From Allobosea sp. 12-68-7 (lineage in GTDB: Bacteria; Pseudomonadota; Alphaproteobacteria; Rhizobiales; Beijerinckiaceae), in the NCBI GenBank assembly GCA_002279705.1, contig NCCO01000002.1, positions 1 through 53,598 of the forward strand: a DNA stretch of 53,598 nt, written 5' to 3'. This document shows, piece by piece, positions 34,487 through 43,690 of the stretch. A program made the translations under genes and the position numbers. Each line of letters opens with the position of its first letter. Position 1 is the stretch's first letter. Below the pieces are notes generated by a model. That model had not been told where the DNA came from, searched no databases, and was given only the letters and a program-made list of their open reading frames with translations.

Positions 34487-35632
34487 CTAGCGCGAAAGCT
34501 CAGCGATCAGTTTGCGCACGAACTGCGTGCCGGCATCGAGTTGCGCCACCGTGATGAACTCGTCGGGCTGATGGGCCTGAGCGATGTCGCCGGGGCCGCA
34601 GACCACCGTCGACCAGCCGGCGCGCTGGAACAGCCCGCCTTCCGTGCCATAGGCGACGACATGGCGGCCATTGTCGCCGGTCAGCCGGCGGCAGAGTTCC
34701 TCGGCCGCGCCGTTCTCCTCCGGGCCCATCGCCGGAGTGTCGGAGGTGACGACGAAGTCGATGCCGGTTTCGGGCGCGATCGCCTGCATCTGCGCCTCCA
34801 GCGCGGCAACCTCGGTGCGGTAGCGCTGCTCGTAGGTCTCGAAGCTCTCGCCGGGGATGCAGCGGACCTCGTGGGTGAACATGCAGTGCTCGGCGGTGAT
34901 GTTGACCGCCGTCCCCCCATTCACCACACCGACATGAAGCGTCGTGTAGGGCGGCTCGAAACCGTTGCCCGGCGCGGTGTGGGCCTTGTTCTCGGCCATC
35001 ACCTGGTTGTGCCAGTCGATCAGGCGCCCGGCGATCATCACGGCGGGAACACCGACATCGACGCGGCTGGAATGGACGGCATGGCCGCGCACCGTCGTCT
35101 TCATCCGCAGGCCACCCTTGTGGCCGGTGACGACCTGCATCATCGAGGGCTCGCCGACGACGACGGCCGATGGCTTCAGACCGTCCTTGGCCATGGCGGC
35201 GATCATGACGCGTGCGCCCTGGCAGCCGACCTCCTCATCGTAGGAGAGTGCGATGTGGATCGGCCGCTTCAGCGGTGCCGCCAGCATCTCCGGCACCAGC
35301 GCCAGCGCGATGGCGTCGAAGCCCTTCATGTCGCAGGTTCCGCGGCCGAAGAGCTTGCCGTCACGCTCGGTCAGCGTCCAGGGATCGGAACTCCAGGCCT
35401 GCCCAGCGACGGGCACGACGTCGGTGTGACCGGAGAGGACGACGCCGCCCTCCAGCTTCGGGCCGATCGTGGCGTAGAGATTGGCCTTGTCGCCCTCGGC
35501 ATTGAACGCCAGCGTGCTCTCGACGCCGAGGCTCGTCAGATAGTCGCGGCAGAAGTGGATCAGCTCGAGATTGCTGCGCTGGGATTCGGTGTTGAACGAA
35601 ACCAGCCGGGCCAGCATCTCCTTCGGGGTCAT
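34487..35632 (-). CDS. argE: M20-family deacylase, acetylornithine deacetylase (ArgE) type
   Basis: Cytoplasmic zinc aminoacylase of 381 residues. Metal-binding motifs are VVLSGHTDVVPVAG, LFGRGTCDMKGFDAIALAL and LSYDEEVGCQGARVMIAAM. The dimerisation domain contains KGGLRMKTTVRGHAVHSSRV and the C-terminal catalytic histidine region follows. The product removes the acetyl group from N-acetylornithine or a related N-acyl amino acid. Being upstream of a peptide importer on the same strand, a catabolic N-acyl amino acid substrate is as likely as arginine synthesis. The start is uncertain: ATG at 35632 has GGAGAG 14-15 bases upstream; GTG at 35638 and TTG at 35653 are alternatives. Confidence 0.88.
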   Translation of the reverse strand: MTPKEMLARLVSFNTESQRSNLELIHFCRDYLTSLGVESTLAFNAEGDKANLYATIGPKLEGGVVLSGHTDVVPVAGQAWSSDPWTLTERDGKLFGRGTCDMKGFDAIALALVPEMLAAPLKRPIHIALSYDEEVGCQGARVMIAAMAKDGLKPSAVVVGEPSMMQVVTGHKGGLRMKTTVRGHAVHSSRVDVGVPAVMIAGRLIDWHNQVMAENKAHTAPGNGFEPPYTTLHVGVVNGGTAVNITAEHCMFTHEVRCIPGESFETYEQRYRTEVAALEAQMQAIAPETGIDFVVTSDTPAMGPEENGAAEELCRRLTGDNGRHVVAYGTEGGLFQRAGWSTVVCGPGDIAQAHQPDEFITVAQLDAGTQFVRKLIAELSR

Positions 35633-35801
35633 CGTCACGCGGCGTCTCTCCAAAATGCGGCGCGAGGCAGGTTTCGTGCCGAGCCCGCCGGTGGGCCGAG
35701 CCTGATATATGTCCTAAGCCTCCAGCGGGCCGCTGCCAACGATCCGTTTCCGTCCATCGCCGCGCGCCCCTATAACGGCGGCGGGACATGAGAGGCTCCG
35801 C

Positions 35802-36770
35802 ATGCATTTCGACGTCACTCTGGCAGACATCCAGGCCGCCGCCGCGCGCATCGCCGGCAAGATCCGGCGCACGCCGACCTTCTACAGCGCCGGGCTTTCG
35901 GCGCGGCTGGGCGTCGAGACCGTGGTCAAGGTCGAGAGCCTGCAGCTCGGCGGCTCCTTCAAGGTGCGCGGCTGCTTCAACAAGCTGATGGGGCTGAGCG
36001 AGGCCGAGCGCGCGCGCGGCGTCGTCACCGTCTCGGGTGGCAATCACGCCATCGCGGTGGCGCTGGTCGCCAAGACGATGGGCTGCCGCGCGCTGGCGCT
36101 GATGCCGCAGAACGCGGCCGCCTTCAATGTCGAGATGGCGCGCGGGCTCGGGGCCGAGATCGAGCTCTGCGCGGATTCGATCGAAGCCTTCGCGAAGGCC
36201 GAGGACTACGCGGCCCAGGGCATGACCAACGTCCATGCCTATGACGACCCGGCGATCATCGCCGGCCATGGCTCGCTCGGGCTGGAGATGAACAACGATG
36301 CCGGCGGCCGGCTCGACCACGTCTTCATCTCGATCGGCGGCGGCGGCTTCGCGGCCGGCGTCGGCGCGGCGATGAAGGGGCTCGACCCGGCCCTGCGCAT
36401 CCATGGCGTCGAAACCGAGGGCGCGACCGCGATGACGCAGGCGCTCGCGGCCGGCCAGCCGGTGCCGATCCGCCCGACCTCGATCGCGCGCACGCTGGGC
36501 GCCCCCTTCGCCACCGAGCGCACCATGGCCGCCGCGCGCCAGTTCCTGGAGGACATCGTGATCGTGCCCGACGCCGAGGCGGTGCGCGAGATCACCTGGG
36601 TGCTGCAGAACGGGCGCGTGCTGCTGGAGCCGGCGGCCTCCTGCGTCGTCGCCGCCGCGCTGACGCGCAAGGCGCTGTTCCAGCCGGGCGAGCGCGTCGG
36701 CCTCGTGCTCTGCGGCTCGAATGTCGCGCTCGACGACATCGCAGCCTGGCGGACGCAGTTCGGGGTTTGA
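35802..36770 (+). CDS. Threonine/serine dehydratase-like PLP enzyme
   Basis: Fold-type II PLP enzyme of 322 residues. The Schiff-base lysine lies in QLGGSFKVRGCFNKLMGL, the substrate loop is VTVSGGNHAIAVALVAK, and the phosphate-binding glycine loop is ISIGGGGFAAGVGAAMKG. It lacks the C-terminal ACT-like regulatory domain of biosynthetic IlvA, so it is a catabolic dehydratase or a serine racemase-like enzyme producing a 2-oxo acid and ammonia. The ATG follows GAGAGGC at 35789-35795. A -10-like TATAAC at 35771 with TTTCCG 18 bases before it could be its promoter. Confidence 0.9.
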   Translation: MHFDVTLADIQAAAARIAGKIRRTPTFYSAGLSARLGVETVVKVESLQLGGSFKVRGCFNKLMGLSEAERARGVVTVSGGNHAIAVALVAKTMGCRALALMPQNAAAFNVEMARGLGAEIELCADSIEAFAKAEDYAAQGMTNVHAYDDPAIIAGHGSLGLEMNNDAGGRLDHVFISIGGGGFAAGVGAAMKGLDPALRIHGVETEGATAMTQALAAGQPVPIRPTSIARTLGAPFATERTMAAARQFLEDIVIVPDAEAVREITWVLQNGRVLLEPAASCVVAAALTRKALFQPGERVGLVLCGSNVALDDIAAWRTQFGV

Positions 36771-36890
36771 CCCCCCGCTTGAGGTGGGGGTTAGGGTGGA
36801 GGGCCGCAAAGCCGGGCCCCTCCTTCACCGGTTGAGCCGAGCGGCGCTGCCCCCCACCCCAGCCCTCCCCACCGCAAGCGGGGGAGGGAG
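36771..36890. repeat. Intergenic palindromic repeat, family B, copy 2
   Basis: Second family B copy, inverted relative to 32575: its right part, ccccccaccccagccctccc then caccgcaagcgggggaggg, is the reverse complement of the left arm of copy 1, differing at few bases. The rest of the 288-base gap to the cupin gene shows no further gene; a longer upstream reading of the cupin frame has no ribosome site. Confidence 0.8.
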
Positions 36891-37058
36891 AAAGTAGCGG
36901 CGGCGGCATGACTGGATGTGCCGCGGGCGCGCGGCAGGGTCGCAGCGCCCGCGCTTGACGCTGCCCCGCGTTCGGGCTTGTGGAAAGAGGTGTCGCGCCC
37001 GACCGATGAGGCGGGGGGGCCGCAGCGGCGGGCGCGGACGGAAGCGGAGGCACGACTC

Positions 37059-37448
37059 ATGACGATTCTCGACCACAAGACGCAGCCGCAGGACAAATGG
37101 CGCGACGGCGTGATGACGGAGATGCGGGTCTCGGCCCTGGTCCAGAGCAAGCAACTCTGCATCTTCGAGCAGTTCTGCGAGCCGGGCCTGGGCGCGCCGA
37201 TGCACCTGCACGCGGTCGAGGAGGTGCTCGAGGTGATGGGCGGCACGGCCGAGATCTATCTGCGCGACCAGACGATGGTCGTCACCGCCAACCAGTCTGT
37301 CCTCGTTCCCGCGGGCGCCCGCCACGGCTTCAAGAACATCGGCACCGACACGCTGCATGTGCGCGCGACGCTGGCGGCGGCGATCTTCGAGGCGTCCTAT
37401 GACGACCGCAACGAATTGTCGCGCCGCTACGTTCCCGCCGACGCCTGA
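37059..37448 (+). CDS. Small single-domain cupin protein
   Basis: A 129-residue cupin. Metal-binding motif 1 is GLGAPMHLHAVEEVLEVMGG and motif 2 is VLVPAGARHGFKNIGTDTLH, giving the usual two-histidine/glutamate/histidine set. The ATG at 37059 has GGAGG 8 bases upstream and is clearly preferred over in-frame upstream codons. Function could be enzymatic or ligand binding; the family is too broad to say. It lies 72 bases before an M20 amidohydrolase on the same strand. Confidence 0.88.
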   Translation: MTILDHKTQPQDKWRDGVMTEMRVSALVQSKQLCIFEQFCEPGLGAPMHLHAVEEVLEVMGGTAEIYLRDQTMVVTANQSVLVPAGARHGFKNIGTDTLHVRATLAAAIFEASYDDRNELSRRYVPADA

Positions 37449-37520
37449 TCAGCGCCGCAGAACCCCGCCGATCCCGCGATCCGCCGCCGGCGGATCGGTT
37501 TCGCCCTTGTCGAGGTCACG

Positions 37521-38693
37521 ATGCCCAAAGCCGAACTCATTGCCGCCCTTCATCCCGAGCTCACCGCGATCCGCCGCGACCTGCACCGCCACCCCGAGCT
37601 GATGTACGACGTGCACCGCACGGCCGGCGTCGTCGCGCAGAAGCTGAAGGCGTGGGGCGTGGACGAGGTCGTAACCGGTATCGGCCAGACCGGCGTCGTC
37701 GGCGTGATCAAGGGCCGCAACCAGGGCTCGGGCAAGGTCGTCGCGATGCGCGCCGACATGGACGCGCTGCCGATCCACGAGGAAACCAATCTCGAGCACC
37801 GCTCGACCGTGCCGGGCAAGATGCACGCCTGCGGCCATGACGGCCACACCGCCATGCTGCTGGGCGCCGCCAAATACCTCGCCGAGACGCGCGATTTCGA
37901 CGGGACCGCGGTGGTGATCTTCCAGCCTGCGGAGGAAGGCGGCGCCGGCGCCAAGGCGATGATCGACGACGGGCTGATGACCCGCTTCGGCATCCAGGAA
38001 GTCTATGGCATGCACAACAAGCCGGGGTTAGCCGTCGGCCAGTTCGACGTGCGCAAGGGCCCGACCATGGCCGCCGCCGACCGCATCCACATCAAGATCG
38101 AGGGCAAGGGCGGGCATGCGGCGGCTCCCCACCGGGTCAACGACCCGATCGTCGCCGCCTGCCAGCTGGTGACGGCGCTGCAGACGATCTCCTCGCGCAA
38201 TGCCGACCCGCTCGATTCGATCGTCGTGTCGGTGACCGCGATCAATGCCGGCGAGGCCTTCAACGTCATCCCGCAGACCGTCGAGCTCAAGGGCTCGGTG
38301 CGGACGCTGACGCCGCAGATGCGCGAACTCGCCGAGAAGCGCATCCAGGAGGTGACCGCCGGTATCATGGGTGCCTTCGGCATGAGCTTCGTTTGCGACT
38401 ATCGCCACGGCTATCCGGTGACCTTCAACCATGCGGAGCAGGCCGAGTTCGTGGTCGGCACGATCGAGGCCGCCTTCGGCGAGGGCAAGGTCGACACGAC
38501 CGTGCCGCCGACGATGGGCTCGGAGGATTTCTCCTACATGCTCGAGGAGCGCCCCGGCGCCTTCATCAACATCGGCAATGGCGACTCGGCCGGCCTGCAT
38601 CACCCGGCCTATGAGTTCAACGACGCGGTCATCCCGGTCGGCGTGACCTATTGGGCGAGCCTCATCGAAACCGCGATGCCGAACCGGGCCTGA
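37521..38693 (+). CDS. M20-family amidohydrolase (hippurate/N-acyl-amino-acid hydrolase type)
   Basis: Cytoplasmic metal-dependent amidohydrolase of 390 residues. Key motifs are IRRDLHRHPELMYDVHRTAG, MRADMDALPIHEETN, MHACGHDGHTAMLLGAAKYL and FQPAEEGGAGAKAMIDDGLM, the last holding the catalytic glutamate pair. IEGKGGHAAAPHRVNDPIVA marks the lid domain, and GSEDFSYMLEERPGAFINIG the C-terminal metal ligand. Substrates in the family are N-acyl amino acids such as hippurate. The ATG has GAGG 5 bases upstream. Together with the importer it could free amino acids from imported conjugates. Confidence 0.93.
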   Translation: MPKAELIAALHPELTAIRRDLHRHPELMYDVHRTAGVVAQKLKAWGVDEVVTGIGQTGVVGVIKGRNQGSGKVVAMRADMDALPIHEETNLEHRSTVPGKMHACGHDGHTAMLLGAAKYLAETRDFDGTAVVIFQPAEEGGAGAKAMIDDGLMTRFGIQEVYGMHNKPGLAVGQFDVRKGPTMAAADRIHIKIEGKGGHAAAPHRVNDPIVAACQLVTALQTISSRNADPLDSIVVSVTAINAGEAFNVIPQTVELKGSVRTLTPQMRELAEKRIQEVTAGIMGAFGMSFVCDYRHGYPVTFNHAEQAEFVVGTIEAAFGEGKVDTTVPPTMGSEDFSYMLEERPGAFINIGNGDSAGLHHPAYEFNDAVIPVGVTYWASLIETAMPNRA

Positions 38694-38707
38694 GGGACGG
38701 GTCTCCC

Positions 38708-39817
38708 ATGCATGACATCGATTGCCTGGTGATCGGGGCCGGCGTCGTCGGCCTCGCGACGGCACGGGCGCTGGCGCTCGCCGGGCGCGAGGTCGTCATC
38801 GCGGAAGCCGCCGAGGGCATCGGCACGCAGACCTCGGCGCGCAACAGCGAGGTCATCCATGCGGGAATCTATTATCCGCCGGGCTCCCTGAAGGCGAAGG
38901 TCTGCGTCGAGGGCCGCAAGCGGCTCTATGCCTATCTCCGCGAGCGCGGATTGCCGCATAAGGCCTGCGGCAAGCTCATCGTCGCGACCAGCGCCGCGCA
39001 GAAGCCGGCGCTGGAGACGATCATGGCCCGCGCCCAGGCCTCCGGCGTCGACAGCCTGCGCTGGCTCGACGCCGCGGAGGCCAAGGCGAGGGAACCGGAG
39101 GTGCGCTGCGAGATCGCGCTGCTCTCGCCGGAGACCGGCGTCGTCGACAGCCATGCCTTCATGCTGTCGCTGCTCGGCGAATGCGAGGCGACGGGTGGCT
39201 CGCTGGCGCTCAACACGCCGATCGCCGGATGGCGTCGCGAGGCCGAGGGCTTCAGCGTCGATTTCGGCGGCGAGGAGCCCGCGACCTATACCGTCAGGAC
39301 GGTCGTCAATTCGGCCGGCCATGGCGCGCCGAAACTGCTCGGCGCGCTGGAGGGTTTCCCGCCCGAACATGTGCCGGTGCAGCACTACGCCAAGGGCAAT
39401 TATTTCGCGCTGCTCGGCAAGCAGCCCTTCTCGCATCTGGTCTACCCGGTGCCCGAGGCGGCGGGCCTGGGCATCCATGCCACGATTGACATGGGCGGGC
39501 GGGTCAAGTTCGGCCCCGATGTCGAATGGGTCCAGCACGATCAGGACCTCGTCGTCGATCCGCAACGGGCAGAGAAATTCTACGCCGCGATCCGGACCTA
39601 TTGGCCGGCGCTGCCCGACGGCGCGCTGGTCGCCGACTATGCCGGCATCCGCCCGAAGCTGCATGATTCGACGCAGCCGATGCCCGACTTCCGCATCGAT
39701 GGACCGGCCGTCCATGGTGTGGATGGGCTGGTCAACCTGCTAGGCATCGAGAGCCCCGGGCTGACGAGTTCGCTGGCGATCGCGGAGATGGTGGTGGAGC
39801 GGCTGGCGGCCGGCTGA
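38708..39817 (+). CDS. FAD-dependent oxidoreductase, L-2-hydroxyglutarate oxidase (LhgO)-like
   Basis: A 369-residue DAO-family flavoprotein. The Rossmann FAD motif is at the N-terminus (DCLVIGAGVVGLATARALAL), followed by QTSARNSEVIHAGIYYPPGS, the LhgO/YgaF-type flavin loop. Others are TGVVDSHAFMLSLLGECEA and the C-terminal GLVNLLGIESPGLTSSLAIA. Relatives oxidise L-2-hydroxyglutarate to 2-oxoglutarate, passing electrons to the quinone pool. The ATG lies 15 bases after the amidohydrolase stop with GAGGGA ahead of it, so the two form an operon. An intergenic hairpin follows the stop directly. Confidence 0.9.
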   Translation: MHDIDCLVIGAGVVGLATARALALAGREVVIAEAAEGIGTQTSARNSEVIHAGIYYPPGSLKAKVCVEGRKRLYAYLRERGLPHKACGKLIVATSAAQKPALETIMARAQASGVDSLRWLDAAEAKAREPEVRCEIALLSPETGVVDSHAFMLSLLGECEATGGSLALNTPIAGWRREAEGFSVDFGGEEPATYTVRTVVNSAGHGAPKLLGALEGFPPEHVPVQHYAKGNYFALLGKQPFSHLVYPVPEAAGLGIHATIDMGGRVKFGPDVEWVQHDQDLVVDPQRAEKFYAAIRTYWPALPDGALVADYAGIRPKLHDSTQPMPDFRIDGPAVHGVDGLVNLLGIESPGLTSSLAIAEMVVERLAAG

Positions 39818-39818
39818 A

Positions 39819-39898
39819 CGTCATTGCGAGCGGAGCGAAGCAATCCAGGGGACGTCGAGCGAGCCATTCTGGATTGCTTCGCTCCGCTCGCAATGACG
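39819..39898. repeat. Perfect 30-bp inverted repeat, family D (gcgagcggagcgaagcaatcc type)
   Basis: Arms of exactly 30 bases (39819-39848 and 39869-39898) are perfect reverse complements around a 20-base loop. Arms read cgtcattgcgagcggagcga then agcaatccag. It lies between convergent LhgO-like and eda genes, starting 2 bases after one stop and ending 7 bases before the other, so it may act as a two-way terminator. Confidence 0.92.
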
Positions 39899-39905
39899 GG
39901 AAGGC

Positions 39906-40550
39906 TCAGCCCCGCAACGCCCTGAACGCCTCGCTCGCCTCTTTCGCGAGCTGCGTCACGCGCGCCCAGTCGCCCGACGCGATGGCGTCCGCCGGCACCA
40001 GCCAGGAGCCGCCGACGCAGATGACCTGCGGCAAGGCGAGATAGCTGGCGAGGTTGGCAAGGCCGACACCGCCGGTCGGGCAGAAGCGCATCTGCGGAAA
40101 CGGCCCCGACAGCGCCTTGAGTGCGGGCGGCCCGCCCGCCGTCTCGGCGGGGAAGAACTTCGCAACGGTACGGCCGGCGGCGACCGCGCGCATGCAGTCC
40201 GACGCGGTGGCGACGCCCGGCAGCCAGGGCAGCCCCGCCGCCTTCAGCGCCTCGTCGACGGCTTCAGAAAAGCCGGGGCTGACGACGGCTTTCGCGCCGG
40301 CATCCTTGACCTGCCGGACCTGCGCGGGCGTGACGACGGTGCCGGCGACCGGCAGCGCGTCCGGCACCGATCGGGCGATGGCCTCCAGCGCGGCCAGCCC
40401 GGCCGGGCGGCGCAGCGTGACCTCGACGACGTCGATGCCGCCGGCGACGAGGGCGTGCGCCAGGTCGATGGCGCGCGAGGCGTCCTCGATCACCACGACC
40501 GGAATCACGCCACAGGCTTCGAGGCGGGCAATCGCGGCGGTCTCGTCCAT
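39906..40550 (-). CDS. eda: KDPG aldolase (2-dehydro-3-deoxyphosphogluconate aldolase)
   Basis: A 214-residue class I aldolase that splits KDPG into pyruvate and glyceraldehyde 3-phosphate, the last step of the Entner-Doudoroff pathway. The Schiff-base lysine is in TVAKFFPAETAGG; the phosphate-binding loop is FCPTGGVGLANLASYLALP. Early segments IPVVVIEDASRAIDLAHALV and GGIDVVEVTLRRPAGL hold the catalytic glutamate. It lies 39 bases after pgl on the same strand, forming zwf-pgl-eda. The dehydratase gene edd is absent here. Ribosome site is weak. Confidence 0.95.
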   Translation of the reverse strand: MDETAAIARLEACGVIPVVVIEDASRAIDLAHALVAGGIDVVEVTLRRPAGLAALEAIARSVPDALPVAGTVVTPAQVRQVKDAGAKAVVSPGFSEAVDEALKAAGLPWLPGVATASDCMRAVAAGRTVAKFFPAETAGGPPALKALSGPFPQMRFCPTGGVGLANLASYLALPQVICVGGSWLVPADAIASGDWARVTQLAKEASEAFRALRG

Positions 40551-40589
40551 GGTCGGCGTCTTTCAATCGTTTGAACGGCTGCGGGCGGT

Positions 40590-41279
40590 CTAGCCTTTCG
40601 CCCAGTAGACGTCGAGGCCCTGTGAGCGGGCGAGGAGGATGTCGACGGGCAACGGAACGGGGCGGTCCAGGGCGGCCTTCAGCACGGCCTCCTTCTCGCG
40701 GCCCGAGACGAGCAGGCTCGCCCAGCCCGCGCCTGCGAGACGCGCGGGCGACAGGGAGAGACGCGGCGGCAGGCCGGGCGGTGTGGCGATGCAGATGCCG
40801 CTGTCGGGCCGCGCGCCAAAGCGCGCCTCCTCGCCGGGAAACAGCGAGGCGATGTGGCCGTCGGTGCCCATGCCGCTGACGACGAGATCCAGCGGCGGCT
40901 GGCTCGCGAGTTCGGAGGAGAGCGCGGTCGCCGCCGCCTCGATATCGCTTTCATGCCCATGGAAGGACAGGAAGCGCACCCGCCCCTCGCGCAGCGGCGC
41001 GAATTGCGCGCGGATCATGCGCTCGTTCGAGGCCGGGTCTTCGGCTGCAACGAAACGCTCGTCGGTCGGCAGCAGCGTGACCTTCTCCCAGGCCAGCTCG
41101 CGGGTGCCGAGCGCCGCCAGGAAGCGGGCCGGCGTCGTGCCGCCGGGCACGGCGAGCGAGGCCCGGCCCTGCTCCGCCAGCAGGGTCTGCAGGCGGATGG
41201 CGACGGCCTCCGCCAGCGCTTCGGAGGCGTCGGCCAAGGTCGCGAAGCGATGCCAGGCGACGGGACCTTGCGGCTGCAT
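40590..41279 (-). CDS. pgl: 6-phosphogluconolactonase
   Basis: A 229-residue DevB/Pgl-type lactonase that hydrolyses 6-phosphogluconolactone in the cytoplasm. The signature motifs are LAVPGGTTPARFLAALG, VTLLPTDERFVAAEDPASN and LDLVVSGMGTDGHIASLFPG, with a C-terminal ILLARSQGLDVYWAKG. The ATG at 41279 overlaps the zwf stop (TGATG), indicating translational coupling. A GTG directly before it is the only other sensible start. Confidence 0.95.
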   Translation of the reverse strand: MQPQGPVAWHRFATLADASEALAEAVAIRLQTLLAEQGRASLAVPGGTTPARFLAALGTRELAWEKVTLLPTDERFVAAEDPASNERMIRAQFAPLREGRVRFLSFHGHESDIEAAATALSSELASQPPLDLVVSGMGTDGHIASLFPGEEARFGARPDSGICIATPPGLPPRLSLSPARLAGAGWASLLVSGREKEAVLKAALDRPVPLPVDILLARSQGLDVYWAKG

Positions 41280-42781
41280 CACTCGAAGTCCGGATCGGCC
41301 CAGGAGCGGCCCTCGCGCTCGATCAGGCCGATCGCCTGGGAGGGACCCCAGGAGCCGGCGGCGTAGCGATGGGGATGGGGGGCGTATTCCTGCCAGCCGG
41401 CGATGATCGGATCGACCCAGCGCCAGGCCTGCTCGACCTCGTCGCGATGCATGAACAGCGTCTGGTCGCCGCGGATGACGTCCGTCAGCAGGCGCTCATA
41501 GGCGTCGGGCGTGCGCTCGTCGAAGGCCGTGGAATAGCGCAGGTCGAGCTGGCGCGGCACGATCTTGAGCCGGCCGGAGCCCGGCACCTTCATCATCAGC
41601 TGGAGCTGGACGCCGTCATTGGGCTGCAGGCGGATCAGCAGCCGGTTGGCGTAGAGCTTGTCGCAGGAGCCGCCGCCGAAGATCGAATGCGGCACCGGCT
41701 TGAAGGTGACGACGATCTCCGAATAGCGCTGCGCCATGCGCTTGCCAGTGCGCAGATAGATCGGCACGCCGGCCCAGCGCCAGTTGTCGAGTTCGCAGCG
41801 GATGGCGACGAAGGTCTCGGTGTTGCTGAGATGGCCGAGTTCGTCGGCATAGGCGCGCACGCGCTGGCCATCGATCTGGCCGGTGCCGTACTGGCCACGC
41901 ACCGTGTAGCGCTCGACATCGGGCCCGACGATGGGCCGCAGCGCCTTGAGCACCTTAATCTTCTCATCGCGCACGGCGCCGGCCTCGAGCAGGTTGGGCG
42001 GCTCGATGGCGAAGAGGGTCAGCAGCTGCATGAGATGGTTCTGAACCATGTCGCGCATCTGCCCGGCCTTGTCGTAATAGCCGGCGCGGGCTTCCAGGCC
42101 GACCGTCTCGGCGACGGTGATCTGGACGTGGTCGATGTCGCGGCCGGTCCATGAGCGCTCGAACAGCGTGTTGGCGAAGCGAAGCACCAAGAGGTTCTGG
42201 ACGGTTTCCTTGCCGAGGTAATGGTCGATCCGGTAGGTGCGGTCCTCCGGCAGGATGCGCGCGACGGCGTCGTTGATCTCGCGCGCCGAGGCGAGATCGC
42301 GGCCCAGCGGCTTCTCGAGGATGACGCGCGAGGTCGAGGTCAGGATGTCGGCGGCGGCGAGATTCTCGCAGATCGGGATGAAGAGGTCCGGCGGCGTCGA
42401 GAGGTAGAACGAGCGCACGCGACCATCGTCACCGAGCGCCGTCTTCAGCGCCTTGTAGGTCTCCGGCTTCACCGCATCGAGCAGCACGATGGTCAGGCGT
42501 TGCTGGAAGTCATGGATATGATCCGGGGTGAGCCCCTCCTCCTTCAGCCGCCTGGCGATCTGCTTGGGCAGCCCATCGACATCCTCCTGCTTTCGGACGA
42601 TGCAGAGGATGCGGCTCTCACCCGGCAGGACACCTTCGCGGCTGCGCTGGGCCAGGGCCGGAAACAGCTTGCGCAGGGCGAGATCGCCGCCAGCTCCGAA
42701 GATCACCAGGTCGAAAGCCGGAACCGGCGTGCGCTCGGGAATGGTTTCGGGCCGCAGGATGCGGCCGGCATTATCGTCCAT
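41279..42781 (-). CDS. zwf: Glucose-6-phosphate 1-dehydrogenase
   Basis: A 500-residue enzyme oxidising glucose 6-phosphate to the lactone with NAD(P)+. The dinucleotide-binding motif is VIFGAGGDLALRKLFPALAQ; the substrate/catalytic motif is RIDHYLGKETVQNLLVLRFA; VPIYLRTGKRM is the conserved C-terminal domain signature. Length matches the family. The ATG at 42779-42781 follows an 81-base stretch that a longer reading would include without conserved sequence. First gene of zwf-pgl-eda; the promoter should lie in 42782-42905, where no clear elements were seen. Confidence 0.96.
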   Translation of the reverse strand: MDDNAGRILRPETIPERTPVPAFDLVIFGAGGDLALRKLFPALAQRSREGVLPGESRILCIVRKQEDVDGLPKQIARRLKEEGLTPDHIHDFQQRLTIVLLDAVKPETYKALKTALGDDGRVRSFYLSTPPDLFIPICENLAAADILTSTSRVILEKPLGRDLASAREINDAVARILPEDRTYRIDHYLGKETVQNLLVLRFANTLFERSWTGRDIDHVQITVAETVGLEARAGYYDKAGQMRDMVQNHLMQLLTLFAIEPPNLLEAGAVRDEKIKVLKALRPIVGPDVERYTVRGQYGTGQIDGQRVRAYADELGHLSNTETFVAIRCELDNWRWAGVPIYLRTGKRMAQRYSEIVVTFKPVPHSIFGGGSCDKLYANRLLIRLQPNDGVQLQLMMKVPGSGRLKIVPRQLDLRYSTAFDERTPDAYERLLTDVIRGDQTLFMHRDEVEQAWRWVDPIIAGWQEYAPHPHRYAAGSWGPSQAIGLIEREGRSWADPDFE

Positions 42782-42905
42782 CGTTCCGTCATCTCCGTGC
42801 CCGTCCGCGAATCCGGCGCAGCGTCCATCTGGACGGAGGGCTTGCGACGAGAATGCGACCAAGCGCGGCGATTGCCAAACGCTCAGATCGCAATGCGGCC
42901 GGCCG

Positions 42906-43658
42906 TCAATCGCGCCGGAAGCCCTCGCTGGCGGTCAGCAATTGCCGGGCATAGTCCGTCTGCGGGCTACGGGCGGCGAGCATCTGCGCCGTCATCTCCT
43001 CGACGCCGCGGCCGAACTGCATGACGAGCAGCCGCTGGCACATATGCGCGACGACCGCGAGGTCGTGGCTGACGAGAACATAGGTCAGCTTCCGCTCTCG
43101 GCGCAGCGCCTGCAGCAGGTTCAGCACCTCGGCCTGGATTGAGACGTCGAGTGCCGAGGTCGGCTCGTCGAGCAGCAGAATCGAGGGTTCGAGCACCAGC
43201 GCGCGCGCGATGGCGACGCGCTGGCGCTGGCCGCCGGAGAGCTGGTGCGGATAGCGAAAACGGAAGGAGGCGGGCAGGCCAACCTCCGACATCGCCCGGC
43301 CAATCCGCCTTTCGGCATCGCCGATCCCGTGGATGGCGAGCGGCTCGGCCAACGTGTCGTCGACCGTCTTCTTGGGGTGGAGCGAGCCGTAGGGGTCCTG
43401 AAAGACCATCTGGACGGCGCGGTAGAAGGCCTTGTCGCGGATCTTCGGCTGGGTTTGCCCGGCGATCTCGACGGTGCCGCCCCAATCGCGGTTCAGCCCC
43501 GAGAGCACGCGCAGCACGGTCGACTTGCCGGAGCCGGACTCGCCGACGATGCCGTAGCTCTCGCCGGAGCCGACCGAAAAGGAAAGATCCTTCACGACAT
43601 GGGAATCGCCGAAGGAAACGTTGAGATTTTCGACGCGGATGGCGGGTTCAGTGGTCAT
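42906..43658 (-). CDS. Peptide ABC importer, ATP-binding protein (DppF/OppF type), system 2
   Basis: A 250-residue ATPase with Walker [13 protein letters not shown], signature LSGGQRQRVAIARALV and Walker [21 protein letters not shown]. It is shorter than the usual 320-330 residues: the C-terminal oligopeptide extension with its cysteine motif is missing, and the protein ends in TASEGFRRD soon after the D-loop/H-loop region. This shortening is shared by some nickel- and glutathione-type systems. Last gene of the second importer operon. Confidence 0.93.
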   Translation of the reverse strand: MTTEPAIRVENLNVSFGDSHVVKDLSFSVGSGESYGIVGESGSGKSTVLRVLSGLNRDWGGTVEIAGQTQPKIRDKAFYRAVQMVFQDPYGSLHPKKTVDDTLAEPLAIHGIGDAERRIGRAMSEVGLPASFRFRYPHQLSGGQRQRVAIARALVLEPSILLLDEPTSALDVSIQAEVLNLLQALRRERKLTYVLVSHDLAVVAHMCQRLLVMQFGRGVEEMTAQMLAARSPQTDYARQLLTASEGFRRD

Positions 43659-43690
43659 GCGGATGTTCCGGACTCGGCAGACGCACCGCC

